DNA of 58,163 nt, from NCBI RefSeq assembly GCF_040655735.1, contig NZ_JBFAKK010000023.1, positions 1 through 58,163 of the forward strand. Direction: 5' to 3'. Of this stretch, positions 34,028 to 43,275 are shown piece by piece. The position numbers and the translations under genes were made by a program. Position 1 is the stretch's first letter. Each line of letters begins with the position of its first letter. Origin of the DNA: Phytomonospora sp040655735 (GTDB lineage: Bacteria > Actinomycetota > Actinomycetes > Mycobacteriales > Micromonosporaceae). The notes under the pieces were generated by a model, which did not search any database, was not told the DNA's origin, and saw only the letters and a list, made by a program, of their open reading frames with translations.

Positions 34028-35059
34028 CTATTCGACGGCGTGCACGACGTCGCGGGGTGCGGCGTAGTGGCAGGCGTTGGGGTGCGGGGCACCGGCCCGG
34101 ATCTGGAGCAGGGGCTCCTCGGCGGCGCACTTCTCGGTGGCCTTCCAGCAGCGCGTGCGGAAGCGGCAGCCCGAGGGCGGGTTCGCCGGCGAGGGCACGT
34201 CACCTTCGAGGACGATCTCGTCGCGGTGACCCCGCAGGGTCGGATCCGGGACGGGAACGGCCGACAGAAGCGCCTGCGTGTAGGGGTGCATCGGGGCTTC
34301 GTAGATCTCGTCCTCGGTACCGAGTTCGGCGATCTTGCCCAGGTACATCACCGCCACGCGGTCGGCGATGTGCCGCACCACCGACAGGTCGTGCGCGATG
34401 AACACATACGACAGGCCCAGCTCGTCCTGGAGTTCCTCCAGGAGGTTGATGACCTGCGCCTGGATCGACACGTCGAGGGCCGAGACCGGCTCGTCGCAGA
34501 TCAGGATCTCGGGTTTGAGCGCGAGCGCGCGGGCGATGCCGATGCGCTGACGCTGACCACCGGAGAACTGGTGCGGATAGCGGTTGATGTGATCGGGGTT
34601 CAAACCGACGACATCGAGAAGATCCTGCACCGCTTTGCGACGGCCGACCCTCGGCACCGCGTCCGGGTGGATCGCGAAAGGCTCACCGATGATGTCGCCG
34701 ACGGTCATACGGGGGTTCAGCGACGTGTAAGGGTCCTGGAAGACCATCTGCACGTTCCGGCGAAGCCGTCGCATCCCGGCGTTGCCCAACCGGGTCACGT
34801 CCTCACCGCGCACCGAGATCGAGCCCGAGGTGGACTTCTCAAGGCCCACCAGCAGCTTCGCCAGGGTCGACTTGCCGCAGCCGGACTCCCCGACCACGCC
34901 GAGGGTCTCGCCCTTGCGCAGCGTCAGGCTGACGCCGTCGACGGCCTTGACCTGACCGACGATCGTCTTGAAGACGACACCCTGCCGGATCGGGAAGTGC
35001 TTGACGAGGTCGGTGATTTCGAGAGCCACCTGCCCGTTGCCCTGGGGACTAGACATCAT
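34028..35059 (-). CDS. oppF: Oligopeptide ABC transporter ATP-binding protein OppF
   Basis: 343 residues. Walker A GESGCGKST, Q-loop VFQDPYTSLNPRMTV, signature FSGGQRQRIGIARAL and Walker B ILICDEPVSALD are complete. The C-terminal oligopeptide-binding extension has the cysteine-rich C-RFRTRC-KATEKC region, a feature of OppD/DppF ATPases that can hold an Fe-S cluster. OppF pairs with OppD to power peptide import. The start overlaps oppD by 11 bp. Last gene of the operon. Confidence 0.92.
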   Translation of the reverse strand: MMSSPQGNGQVALEITDLVKHFPIRQGVVFKTIVGQVKAVDGVSLTLRKGETLGVVGESGCGKSTLAKLLVGLEKSTSGSISVRGEDVTRLGNAGMRRLRRNVQMVFQDPYTSLNPRMTVGDIIGEPFAIHPDAVPRVGRRKAVQDLLDVVGLNPDHINRYPHQFSGGQRQRIGIARALALKPEILICDEPVSALDVSIQAQVINLLEELQDELGLSYVFIAHDLSVVRHIADRVAVMYLGKIAELGTEDEIYEAPMHPYTQALLSAVPVPDPTLRGHRDEIVLEGDVPSPANPPSGCRFRTRCWKATEKCAAEEPLLQIRAGAPHPNACHYAAPRDVVHAVE

Positions 35060-36083
35060 TGATCACCTCCGAGGCGAAGTGGCAGGCGGACGCGCGGCCG
35101 GAGGCGACGACCGTCAGCGGCGGCACCTGGGACCGGCAGATGTCCTGCACGTACGTGCAGCGCGGGGCGAAGGCACAGCCCGGCGGGATGTTCGTCAGCA
35201 CCGGCGGGAGGCCCTTGATGATCTCCAGCCGCTGGCCCTTGGTGTCCAGGCGCGGAATCGACTTCAGCAGCGCCTTGGTGTACGGATGCGCGGGCCTGGC
35301 GAAGATCTCGTGCACTTCGGCCTGCTCGACGATCCGCCCGGCGTACATGACGCTGATCTTGTCGGCGACGTCGGCGACCACGCCGAGGTCATGGGTGATC
35401 AGGATCAGGCCCATCTGCCGCTCGACCTGGATCTCCTTGAGCAGGCGCATGATCTGCGCCTGCACCGTCACGTCGAGAGCCGTCGTCGGCTCGTCGGCGA
35501 TCAGCAGATCCGGATCGAGGGCCAGCGCCATCGCGATCATCACGCGCTGGCGCATACCACCGGAGAACTGGTGCGGATACTCCTTGATGCGCTGGGCAGC
35601 CGCAGGGATCTTCACCAGGTCGAGGAGTTCGAGGGAGCGCTTCATCGCGTCCTTCTTCGACATCCCCCGGTGCTGGCGGAACAACTCCGAGAGCTGGAAC
35701 CCGACCGTCCACACAGGATTGAGCGCCGACAGCGCGTCCTGGAACACCATGGCCACGTGGTTGGCCCGCGTACGGCGCCGGGTGTCCTTGGGCAGCGTCA
35801 GCAGATCGACCCCGTGGAACAGGACCCGGCCGCCGGCGACCTTCGCCGGCGGGGATTCGAGGATCCCCATGATCGCCTGCGAGGTCACCGACTTCCCGCA
35901 ACCCGACTCGCCGACGACGGCGAGGGTCTCACTGCGCTCGACGGAGAACGAGGCTCCGTTGACGGCCTTGGCGACCCCGTCGCGCGTGTGGAACTCCACC
36001 TGCAGGTTGTCGACCTCCAGCAACGGCGCGGTCGGGTCGAGGCCGTCGAGGACGTTCGACTTCACCGATACCTTCGCAGTCAT
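35049..36083 (-). CDS. oppD: Oligopeptide ABC transporter ATP-binding protein OppD
   Basis: 344 residues. Walker A GESGCGKSV, Q-loop VFQDALSALNPVWTV, signature FSGGMRQRVMIAMAL and Walker B LLIADEPTTALD are intact. The C-terminus contains CAFAPRCTYVQDIC, the extension typical of the OppD subgroup. GAGG lies about 9 nt before ATG 36083, which is 4 bp after the oppC stop. It works as a heterodimer with OppF on the cytoplasmic side of the OppBC channel. Confidence 0.92.
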   Translation of the reverse strand: MTAKVSVKSNVLDGLDPTAPLLEVDNLQVEFHTRDGVAKAVNGASFSVERSETLAVVGESGCGKSVTSQAIMGILESPPAKVAGGRVLFHGVDLLTLPKDTRRRTRANHVAMVFQDALSALNPVWTVGFQLSELFRQHRGMSKKDAMKRSLELLDLVKIPAAAQRIKEYPHQFSGGMRQRVMIAMALALDPDLLIADEPTTALDVTVQAQIMRLLKEIQVERQMGLILITHDLGVVADVADKISVMYAGRIVEQAEVHEIFARPAHPYTKALLKSIPRLDTKGQRLEIIKGLPPVLTNIPPGCAFAPRCTYVQDICRSQVPPLTVVASGRASACHFASEVINDV

Positions 36084-36087
36084 CGCG

Positions 36088-37005
36088 TCACCTCAGCTTC
36101 GGGTCGAGAGCGTCACGGATCGCGTCGCCGAGGAGGGCGAACGACATCGTGGCGGCGAGTAGGAAGAGGGCGGGCGCGATCAGCAGCAGCGGGTGGCCGG
36201 AGAGCACCTTGTCGACGTTGTTGGAGATCATGCTCCCCCAGGTCACCGTGGGCGGCTTGAGACCCAGACCGAGGAAGGACAAGGTCGCCTCGGCCTCGAT
36301 CAGCGCCCCGATGGTCAACGGCACGCCGCTCATCATCGGCGCCATCGCGTTGGGGAAGATGTGCCGGAACATCAGCCGGCCGTCGGAGGCGCCCAGCGAA
36401 CGGGCCGCGTGCACGTAGTCGAGGTTGCGCGCCTCGATGAAGCTCGCCCGCAGGATGCGTGCCGTGAAAGGCCAGCCGAACACCGACAGCGCCAGGATCG
36501 TCGGCCAGACCGTGTCGCCGGCCGAGCGCCAGATGGCCAGGATCAGGATCGCGCCGAGCACGAACGGGATCGCGTTGAACACGTCGATCACGCGCGAGAC
36601 CAGCGTGTCCCAGATACCGCCGTAGTAGCCGGCGACCGCGCCGAGCACACTGCCGAAGATGACGATGAGCGTGGTGCCCACCAGACCGACCACGATGGAC
36701 GGACGAGCGCCGTACATGGTCATCGAGAAGTAGTCGCAGCCGAACTGGTCGAACCCGAACCAGTGCCCGCCCGAGGGCGCACCGTAGAAGCGTTCGAGAC
36801 GGCAGTCCTCGGGGTCCTCCGAAGTGAACAGGCCCGGGAACGCGGCGATGAAGATGAGCACCACGATGATCAGCGAGGACGCGATCACCACCGGCCGCTT
36901 GCGCAGCTCGTGGAAGGCGTCGCTCCAGAGGTTGCGGTTCTTCTCGGGCTTCCTCGGGGCGATCGGCGCGGTGGACTCCCGGATGAGTTCGGTGGTGTCA
37001 CTCAT
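36088..37005 (-). CDS. oppC: Oligopeptide ABC transporter permease OppC
   Basis: 305 residues, six membrane helices. The N-terminal OppC_N segment (about 25-60) ends IAAFPGLF. The EAA loop reads RSLGASDGRLMFRHIFPNA, the contact with the ATPases. The start overlaps the oppB stop by 8 bp (ATGAGTGA), so translation is coupled. Confidence 0.92.
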   Translation of the reverse strand: MSDTTELIRESTAPIAPRKPEKNRNLWSDAFHELRKRPVVIASSLIIVVLIFIAAFPGLFTSEDPEDCRLERFYGAPSGGHWFGFDQFGCDYFSMTMYGARPSIVVGLVGTTLIVIFGSVLGAVAGYYGGIWDTLVSRVIDVFNAIPFVLGAILILAIWRSAGDTVWPTILALSVFGWPFTARILRASFIEARNLDYVHAARSLGASDGRLMFRHIFPNAMAPMMSGVPLTIGALIEAEATLSFLGLGLKPPTVTWGSMISNNVDKVLSGHPLLLIAPALFLLAATMSFALLGDAIRDALDPKLR

Positions 37006-38005
37006 AGCGGATCCTCGGGTCGAGTACGGCGTAGAGCAGGTCGATCAGGAGGCTGAACAGCAGGAAGGTGACCACCAGGATCGTCACCACCGCGATGACG
37101 ATCGGTGTGTCGTTCTGCCGCACGGCGTTGAAGACGAGCTGGCCGATGCCCCTGATGTTCCACAGTCCCTCGGTGATGACCGTGCCGCCGAGGGCGCCGC
37201 CGAACGAGAGTCCGATCAGCGTGATCACCGGGATCAGCGAGTTGCGCAGGGTGTGGGCGACCATCACCCGCCTCGGCTTGAGCCCCTTCGCCTTCGCGGT
37301 GCGCACGAAGTCGGCCCGCAGGTTCTCCAGCATGCTCGTCCGCATCAGCCGGGCGATACCGGCCGCTCCGACGACCGACAGCGCGATACCCGGCAAGAGG
37401 ATCGTCAGCCACGGGTGGTTGTCGTCGAAGGACGGCCGGAAGATTATGGACAGCGCGTTCTCCTCACCGAGGGTGTCGCGCAGCCAGTCCCCGATGGCCA
37501 CACCCCCGATGTACTTCAAGGCGAGAACGATCAGGAAGATCGGCACCGCCCCGGCGATGATCGTGCCCATGCGGATGAAGTAGTCGAGGAACTTCTCCCG
37601 CCGCATCGCCGCCACGATCCCCAATCCGATGCCCGCGAGGGCCCAGACGGTGGTCGAAACGGCGAAGACTCTCAAGGTGTTCGGCAACCTCTCGGCCACC
37701 AGCTCGGTCACCGGGCGGAACTGAAGGTTGGTGCCGAAGTCGCCGTGGACGTAGCGCCAGAGGGTCTCGCCGAAGTTCTCGATGCACCAGTTACCCGGCT
37801 CTTTGAGGCAGGGGTGGTCGGTGTGGTAGAGCTCGGCCACCTGGTCGAGTTGCGCCTGGGTGGGCGTGATCTGGGGACCGAAGAACGCGTAAGCCGGATT
37901 GCCGTTGATCTGAATGGACAGCGAGGTCAGGTAGTGCAGTAGGAACAGTGCCAGAAACAGGGTCAACACCGCTTGCAGAAGCCGGCGGAGTACGTAACGC
38001 CCCAC
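36998..38005 (-). CDS. oppB: Oligopeptide ABC transporter permease OppB
   Basis: 335 residues from GTG 38005, with GGAGAGGAG upstream. The first helix starts VGRYVLRRLLQAVLTLF, as in OppB/DppB proteins. An extended periplasmic loop (about 35-105) precedes five more helices, and the EAA loop reads RTAKAKGLKPRRVMVAHTL. It forms the channel with OppC. It is separated from oppA by 121 bp that include a hairpin. Confidence 0.92.
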   Translation of the reverse strand: MGRYVLRRLLQAVLTLFLALFLLHYLTSLSIQINGNPAYAFFGPQITPTQAQLDQVAELYHTDHPCLKEPGNWCIENFGETLWRYVHGDFGTNLQFRPVTELVAERLPNTLRVFAVSTTVWALAGIGLGIVAAMRREKFLDYFIRMGTIIAGAVPIFLIVLALKYIGGVAIGDWLRDTLGEENALSIIFRPSFDDNHPWLTILLPGIALSVVGAAGIARLMRTSMLENLRADFVRTAKAKGLKPRRVMVAHTLRNSLIPVITLIGLSFGGALGGTVITEGLWNIRGIGQLVFNAVRQNDTPIVIAVVTILVVTFLLFSLLIDLLYAVLDPRIRYE

Positions 38006-38052
38006 AGATCGCTCCTCTCCAGGGCAGGTCACTCAGGTGTATCGACCGAAGA

Positions 38053-38088
38053 ACGGTGGCCGGCGGTATCACTCCCGCCAGCCACCGT
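38053..38088 (-). terminator. Intercistronic hairpin between oppA and oppB
   Basis: Stem of 14 bp with one mismatch (38053-38066 with 38075-38088) and an 8-nt loop, 39 nt after the oppA stop. Its position suggests partial termination or mRNA protection, so that binding protein exceeds permease. Confidence 0.6.
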
Positions 38089-38126
38089 CCACTTCGGTCC
38101 GGACTGGTCGTGTTCGACCGTCTCGG

Positions 38127-39755
38127 CTACTTCAGCTTCAGCAGCCGCAGGTCGACACCACCGAGCACGGGGTTGATCACGACACTGTCGAGATCGATGT
38201 TCTCGCCGATGGCGGTCGCGCTCTTGGCGTAGAACATCGGGATACCGGGCATGTCCTCACCCAGGACGCGCTCGGCCTCCTGGTACTTGGCGATCGCCTC
38301 GTCGAGCGTCGCCGCCTGGTCACCGGCCTCCAGGAGGGCGGTGAACTCCGGGTTCTCGTAACCCGAACGGTTCTGGTCGGCTCCGCCGCCCCAGACCGGG
38401 GTCAGGTAGTTCTCGTTGAGCGGGTAGTCCGGGCTCCAGCCGAGTCGGTAGGGACCGTCGACCTCGTGCGCCTGGGTCTTGGCCAGGTAGGCGTTCCACT
38501 CGACGAGCTCGTACTCGAACTCGATGCCGAGGTTCTGCTTGATCTGGTCACCGAAGGCCTTGACCCACTTCTCGTTGGCACCCGAAGCGGCCGTGTTGAT
38601 CCACAGCTTCAGCTTCTTGCCCTCGGGCCAGCCACCGGCCTCTTCGATCAGAGCCTTGGCCTTGTCGACGTCCAGCACGCAGTAGGCGCAGGTGCCCTCG
38701 ACCGCGCCCGGGATGATGCCGGCCGGCGAGAAGCTCGTCGCGACCTGGTAGCGGCCCTGGTACAGCGCGGTGTTCAGCAGCTCACGGTCCACGGCGAGGG
38801 AGAGGGCCTGACGGATCCTCTTGTCCTTGTAGAAGTCGTCGTAGACGGGGAAGCCGAGGTAGCTCAGCGAGGGGGTCGGAACCTCCAGCAGACGCTCGCC
38901 CAGGCTGGACTTCGCCGTGTCGTAGTCGGCCTCGGGAACGGTCTCGAAGTCGAGCTGACCGGCCAAGAAGTCCGGGTAGGTCGGCGCACCGTCGGGGAAG
39001 ATCTTCCAGGTGAGGGTCTTGTAGGCCGGCTTCTCGCCCGCGTACTCCTCCCAGCGCTCGACCGTCAGGTCGACGCCCTTGTTCCAGCTCTTGAGCTGGA
39101 AGGGACCGTTCCCGATCGGCTTGTCCTTGCAGGTGTCCACGGCTTCGATGCAGGCCTTGGCCATCGGGTAGAAGACCAGGTAGCCCAGCATCGTCGGGAA
39201 GCCGGAGAAGGGCTTCTCCAACTCGACCTGCAGGGTGGTGGCGTCGACGGCCTTCAGACCGGTGAGGGCCTCGGCCTTCGGCTTCGGGGCTTCCTTCGGG
39301 CCGTCGCCGTCCGGGTCCTCGCTCGTCATGTCGGCCGCGCCCTTGATGCGGCTGTAGAAGTACGAGCCGCCCATGGCGTTAGGGCCGTAGGCGCCGTAGT
39401 TCCAGGCGCGCACGAAGGCCTCGGCGTCGACCGGCTCACCGTTCTGGAACTTCAGACCGGACTTGATCTTGATGGTCCAGTTGATGTTGTCGGTGCTGGT
39501 CGGCACCGCCTCGGCGATCACCGGGATGAGCTTTCCGGTGGTGTCGTAGTCGAACAGTCCATCGTGGACCAGGTTGATCAAGGTCGCACTGACGGACTCG
39601 GTCGCGTCAGGCGGAAGAGTGTGGCCCGGGTCGGTTCCCATGGACAGCGTGATCGTGCCGTCTGTCCCGGTCTCGCCAGAGTCTCCACCACTGCTACATG
39701 CACTCACCACGAGCGCCGTTGCGGCAGCGAGGGCAATGACACGCGTGATGCGCAT
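38127..39755 (-). CDS. oppA: Oligopeptide-binding lipoprotein OppA (SBP family 5)
   Basis: 542 residues. ATG 39755 has AGGAGG upstream. The lipoprotein signal MRITRVIALAAATALVVSAC places the lipidated cysteine at 20. A Ser/Gly/Asp-rich linker leads to the family-5 binding fold: VHDGLFDYD, KIKSGLKFQNGEPVDAEAFVRAW, PIGNGPFQLKSW and KDKRIRQALSLAVDRE are conserved. It captures peptides outside the membrane for OppBCDF. Peptide import can feed nutrition or developmental signalling in filamentous actinomycetes; which applies here is unknown. First gene of the operon. Confidence 0.93.
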   Translation of the reverse strand: MRITRVIALAAATALVVSACSSGGDSGETGTDGTITLSMGTDPGHTLPPDATESVSATLINLVHDGLFDYDTTGKLIPVIAEAVPTSTDNINWTIKIKSGLKFQNGEPVDAEAFVRAWNYGAYGPNAMGGSYFYSRIKGAADMTSEDPDGDGPKEAPKPKAEALTGLKAVDATTLQVELEKPFSGFPTMLGYLVFYPMAKACIEAVDTCKDKPIGNGPFQLKSWNKGVDLTVERWEEYAGEKPAYKTLTWKIFPDGAPTYPDFLAGQLDFETVPEADYDTAKSSLGERLLEVPTPSLSYLGFPVYDDFYKDKRIRQALSLAVDRELLNTALYQGRYQVATSFSPAGIIPGAVEGTCAYCVLDVDKAKALIEEAGGWPEGKKLKLWINTAASGANEKWVKAFGDQIKQNLGIEFEYELVEWNAYLAKTQAHEVDGPYRLGWSPDYPLNENYLTPVWGGGADQNRSGYENPEFTALLEAGDQAATLDEAIAKYQEAERVLGEDMPGIPMFYAKSATAIGENIDLDSVVINPVLGGVDLRLLKLK

Positions 39756-39931
39756 CCTCAGCCTCCTATGTATATGTGGGCACGGAAAGCACGCCTCCCA
39801 TGTGGACCACGTGCGTGCCATCACCCTGACCGAGCGCATTCCAGATTGGAAGAGGTGTTACCGAGCTGATACCGATGAGTCGCTTGATCGTGGCCAGCTG
39901 GGTGAAATGCGCCGCGTGACGAACCGATCAC

Positions 39932-39944
39932 TAGACTGGAGGGC
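39932..39944 (+). promoter_or_regulatory. Possible promoter -10 of tusA
   Basis: TAGACT (39932-39937) fits TANNNT and ends 7 nt before GTG 39945. GGAGGG between them could instead serve as a ribosome-binding site with short spacing. Confidence 0.4.
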
Positions 39945-40160
39945 GTGGACGTACTCGACTGCCGGGGGAAGCGATGCCCTCTGCCCGTCATTAACCTCGC
40001 GAAACACAGTGGACATGCCGCGCCCGGAACGATCGTCAGGGTTCTGGCCGACGATCCGGCGGCCGCGCTGGACATCCCGGCGTGGTGCCGGATGCGCGAC
40101 CGTGAGTTCCTCGGCGTGTCCATAGTGGATGGCGTGGCGGCATACGACGTTCGGCTCTGA
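39945..40160 (+). CDS. TusA-family sulfurtransferase
   Basis: 71 residues. The TusA/SirA fold is clear, with the active-site motif CRGKRCPLPVINLAK; C11 in CPLP is the persulfide cysteine and C6 is an additional one. GTIVRVLADDPAAALDIPAWCR matches the second half. It relays sulfur from a cysteine desulfurase to tRNA thiolation or other acceptors. It is divergent from oppA, convergent with adoK, and transcribed alone. Confidence 0.9.
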   Translation: MDVLDCRGKRCPLPVINLAKHSGHAAPGTIVRVLADDPAAALDIPAWCRMRDREFLGVSIVDGVAAYDVRL

Positions 40161-40177
40161 ACCATCCGGGAAAGCAC

Positions 40178-40208
40178 ACAGCGCACGGTGAGAATCACCG
40201 TGCGCTGT
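40178..40208. terminator. Bidirectional terminator between tusA and adoK
   Basis: A perfect 14-bp stem (arm ACAGCGCACGGTGA, 40178-40191 with 40195-40208) and loop GAA lie between the convergent stops at 40160 and 40232. Confidence 0.88.
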
Positions 40209-40231
40209 CGGGTCTTGCGGTCGCTGAAGGG

Positions 40232-41209
40232 TCAGACCCCGAGGTATCCCGCGGCCTCGGCCGCGCTCGCCGGTCCATAGGACTCGCCGAGGCGCTTGAC
40301 GAACTCCTCGCGGCTGACGGTGTACTCCTGCGTGCCGACCGTCTCCAGGACGAGGGTCGCCATGAGGCTGCCGATCTCGGCGGCGCGGCGCAGCGGCAGG
40401 CCCCACGACAGCGCCGAGAAGAAGCCCGCGCGGAAGCCGTCGCCGACACCCGTCGGGTCGTAGGCCTTGATCTCGCGGGCGACGGGCACGTGGATGGTCT
40501 CCATGCCCCGTCCGGTGATCTCCACGCCGTCCTTGCCGAGCGTGGTGACGCGGACCGTCACGAAGTCGAGGACCTCGGCGTCGCTGAGCCCGGTCTTGCT
40601 CTCCAGCAGTTCCTTCTCGTACTCGTTGGTGAGCAGGAACTCCGCGCCGGTGATGAGGTTGCGCACGCCCTCACCGTCGAGCCGGGCCAACTGCTGCGAA
40701 GGGTCGGCGGCGAAGCGCAGGCCGAGTTCGCGGCACTCGGCGCTGTGCCGCAGCATCGCGGCGGGGTCGTTGGCGCACACCAGCACCAGGTCGAGCCCGG
40801 CGGAGCGCTCGGCGATCGGCGCGAGTTCGATGTTGCCCGCCTCGGCCATCGCGCCGGCGTAGAAGGACGCGATCTGGCACATGTCCTCGTCGGTGGTGCA
40901 CACGAAGCGCGCGGTGTGCGCGGTGTCGCTGACGTAGACGGAGTCGCAGTCGACGCCGTAGGACTTCAGGTGCGCGCGGTACTCGTCGAAGTCGGCACCG
41001 ACGGCGCCGACCAGGATCGGGCTGAGACCGAGTTGGGCCATCCCGTAGCAGATGTTCGCCGCGATACCGCCGCGTCGCAGCACCAGGTCGTCGACGAGGA
41101 AGGACAGTGAGACCTTGTCCAGCTTCTCGGCGATGAGCTGACCGGAGAAACGGCCCGGGAAGTGCATGAGGTGGTCGGTGGCGATCGAGCCGGTGACGGC
41201 GATCTTCAT
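40232..41209 (-). CDS. adoK: PfkB-family adenosine kinase (AdoK-like)
   Basis: 325 residues. It begins MKIAVTGSIATDHLMHFPGRF and has LSFLVDDLVLRRGG, very close to mycobacterial AdoK (Rv2202c) as I remember it. The C-terminal PfkB signature reads DPTGVGDGFRAGF, with the catalytic aspartate in GVGD. AdoK phosphorylates adenosine to AMP for purine salvage. The ATG at 41209 is the family start; frames upstream show no similarity. A terminator with a T-run lies 181 bp upstream, so adoK probably has its own promoter. Confidence 0.85.
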   Translation of the reverse strand: MKIAVTGSIATDHLMHFPGRFSGQLIAEKLDKVSLSFLVDDLVLRRGGIAANICYGMAQLGLSPILVGAVGADFDEYRAHLKSYGVDCDSVYVSDTAHTARFVCTTDEDMCQIASFYAGAMAEAGNIELAPIAERSAGLDLVLVCANDPAAMLRHSAECRELGLRFAADPSQQLARLDGEGVRNLITGAEFLLTNEYEKELLESKTGLSDAEVLDFVTVRVTTLGKDGVEITGRGMETIHVPVAREIKAYDPTGVGDGFRAGFFSALSWGLPLRRAAEIGSLMATLVLETVGTQEYTVSREEFVKRLGESYGPASAAEAAGYLGV

Positions 41210-41552
41210 GAAGAGAGGTCCCTGTGGATGTCGGTGGTCTTCCGGCGCACGGGCTTGGCCGGGCCGCGAAACAATATAGCGGGGCGAGACGCCCCGCCAT
41301 CGCCGACGGCGAGCGTGTCGGCCCGCGATGTGGGCGGGAGCACCGTCCGGGCGGCGCGCAGGACGCGGCGTGAACCGGACAAGGGAAAAGGTCCCGCCCA
41401 AGTGGGCGGGACCCTCACATCCGCGTGGTGCGCGACCCGATGGGCGCACCGGGCGCCTTCGGGGAAACGCGCCGCAGTCCGGCACGAACCGGCCGTGCTG
41501 CTCTCCGGCCCCGGGCCTTTGACCACCCCGAGCCTGTGACTACCCCGAGCGA
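41210..41552. other. Intergenic region between erpA and adoK
   Basis: 343 bp with no gene. It holds a terminator hairpin (41390-41413) and a 14-bp near-direct repeat, TGACYACCCCGAGC, at 41520-41533 and 41537-41550 next to the erpA stop. The adoK promoter should lie in 41210-41389, but no clear hexamers were found. Confidence 0.55.
41390..41413 (-). terminator. Rho-independent terminator downstream of erpA
   Basis: A 10-bp perfect stem (arm GGTCCCGCCC) with a 4-nt loop is followed on the minus strand by TTTTCCC. It is one of the few hairpins here with a T-run. It separates erpA from adoK. Confidence 0.85.
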
Positions 41553-41924
41553 CTAGTGGAACGAGTCGCCGCAGGCGCAGGATCCGCCCGCGTTGGGGTT
41601 GTCGATGGTGAAGCCCTGCGCGTCGATCCGGTCGACGAAGTCGATGCTGGCGCCCACGAGGTACGGGACGCTCATCCGGTCGATGACGAGCTCGAAGCCG
41701 TCATAGGCGGTGGTCTGGTCGCCGTCCAGGGAGCGCTCGTCGAAGAACAACTGGTAGCGCAGTCCCGAACAGCCACCCGGCTGGACCGCCACGCGCAGGC
41801 GCAGGTCGTCGCGCTCTTCTTGCGCGAGGAGGTTCTTGACCTTCTCGGCGGCGTTCGCGGTCAGGCTGGCGCCCGTGGCGACCGGGGCCTCGGTGGCCTC
41901 CGGCGTGGTCTCTGTACTAGTCAC
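41553..41924 (-). CDS. erpA: ErpA/HesB-type iron-sulfur cluster insertion protein
   Basis: 123 residues. The A-type carrier cysteines are all present: C in QPGGCSGLRY (about 52) and the pair in GGSCACGDSF near the C-terminus. These proteins receive Fe-S clusters and pass them to apo-targets. GTG 41924 has GGGAGCAGCAA upstream. The position beside adoK and the glycerate kinase matches Rv2204c in M. tuberculosis. Possible clients nearby are NadA and the Rieske protein. Confidence 0.92.
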   Translation of the reverse strand: MTSTETTPEATEAPVATGASLTANAAEKVKNLLAQEERDDLRLRVAVQPGGCSGLRYQLFFDERSLDGDQTTAYDGFELVIDRMSVPYLVGASIDFVDRIDAQGFTIDNPNAGGSCACGDSFH

Positions 41925-42032
41925 TTGCTGCTCCCTGTCGACGGTTGCTAGGTCCCACCGTAACGAACCATGCCCGGCACGCCCACATTCCCGCGCTATT
42001 CCTCCGGGCGTGGCCCCGACGTGTGGGTCATG

Positions 42033-43160
42033 TCACCCGGAGGGCCGGTCCCACTGCCGCGCGAGCCTGGCGGCCAGGGCGCGCAGGCCCTCGGCGGGCT
42101 CGGCCATGGCCTGCTCGACGGAGCCGAAGTGGTCGACGAGCGAGTGGGTCTCGGTGACGCCTGCCGAGGAGGCCTCACGCCTGCCGACGCTGACCTGCCC
42201 GGCGACGACGACGCAGGGGATGCCCCGCTCGGTCGCCGCGGCGGCCACGCCTGAGACGAGCTTGCCGCGCAGCGACTGGAAGTCGAAGGAGCCCTCACCG
42301 GTGATGACCAGGTCGGCGGCATCGAGTGCGGCGTCGAGGCCGGTGGCCGAGCGCACCAGGTCGACGCCCGACTCGCGGGTGGCGCCCAGCGCGAACAGGG
42401 CCGCGCCGATGCCGCCGGCGGCGCCGGCGCCGGGCAGGTCGCGCACGCCGGGCGGGCAGCCGGGCACGTCGCGGGCCAAGACCGCGGCGAAGCGTTCGAG
42501 GACGGCGTCGAGCGTCAGGACGTCCTCGCGGCTCGCGCCCTTCTGCGGGCCGAAGACGTTGGAGGCGCCGTGCAGCCCGCACAGGGGGTTGTCGACGTCG
42601 GTGGCCGCGACCAGGCGGATGCCGCGCAGCGCGGCCGTGCCGGACAGGCGGTCGCAGTCGGCGAGGGCCGCTCCCCCGTACGGGAGGACCGTCCCGGTGG
42701 CGTCGACGGGAGCCGCACCGAGCGCGGCGAGCATTCCGGCGCCGCCGTCGTTGGTGGCCGAGCCGCCGAGGCCGACGACGACCGTCCGGGCGCCGGACTC
42801 GGCCGCGGCGGCGAGCAGCGCGCCGAGGCCGAAGGAGGTCGCCCGGCGCGGGTCGCGTTCCTCGGGGGCCAGGAGGTGGAGGCCGCACGCCTGCGCGCTC
42901 TCGACGTAGGCCACGCCGTCGGCGAGGAGGACCTCCCCGGCCGCCGGGCGGCCGAGCGGGTCGACGGTCGAGACCGGGATACGGGTGCCGCCCAGGGCCG
43001 TGGCCAGGACTTCCACGAAGCCGGGACCGCCGTCGGCGAGGGGCCTGCGGGTGAGCTTGCTCTCAGCGGCGACCGAGCCCCAGCCCTCGGCCAGCGCCTC
43101 GGCGACCTCGGGAGCGGACAAGGTACCTGCGAACTTGTCGGGACAGATCAACACGCGCAT
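42033..43160 (-). CDS. Glycerate kinase (GarK/GlxK family)
   Basis: 375 residues. The N-terminus MRVLICPDKFAGTLSA is the family start. RPLADGGPGF, VGLGGSATNDGGAGML and DLVITGEGSFDFQSLRGKLV are conserved blocks of the GlxK/GarK kinase fold; GGSATNDGG is the glycine-rich nucleotide or substrate loop. It phosphorylates D-glycerate, feeding it to glycolysis. It matches Rv2205c by position. It is divergent from nadA across 115 bp. Confidence 0.9.
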   Translation of the reverse strand: MRVLICPDKFAGTLSAPEVAEALAEGWGSVAAESKLTRRPLADGGPGFVEVLATALGGTRIPVSTVDPLGRPAAGEVLLADGVAYVESAQACGLHLLAPEERDPRRATSFGLGALLAAAAESGARTVVVGLGGSATNDGGAGMLAALGAAPVDATGTVLPYGGAALADCDRLSGTAALRGIRLVAATDVDNPLCGLHGASNVFGPQKGASREDVLTLDAVLERFAAVLARDVPGCPPGVRDLPGAGAAGGIGAALFALGATRESGVDLVRSATGLDAALDAADLVITGEGSFDFQSLRGKLVSGVAAAATERGIPCVVVAGQVSVGRREASSAGVTETHSLVDHFGSVEQAMAEPAEGLRALAARLARQWDRPSG

Positions 43161-43275
43161 GGCCCGAACGCTACAAGTGACCGGACCGTAGCGGCCTGGC
43201 GGGCGGAGCCGAGTGGCAGCATTGACGCGGTTGCCTCACCCCTACCAATCGTGGGGCCCTTGGAGAGGAACGGCG

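Noticed and set aside
33952..34203. 84-residue extension of SARP copy 2
   Set aside because: It would run through the opp terminator hairpin. A good GGGAGG site precedes the ATG at 33951, and family similarity starts there.
27922..39755. Secondary-metabolite gene cluster around the SARP genes
   Set aside because: Apart from the regulators and a generic opp importer, there are no biosynthetic enzymes such as PKS, NRPS, terpene or RiPP genes nearby.
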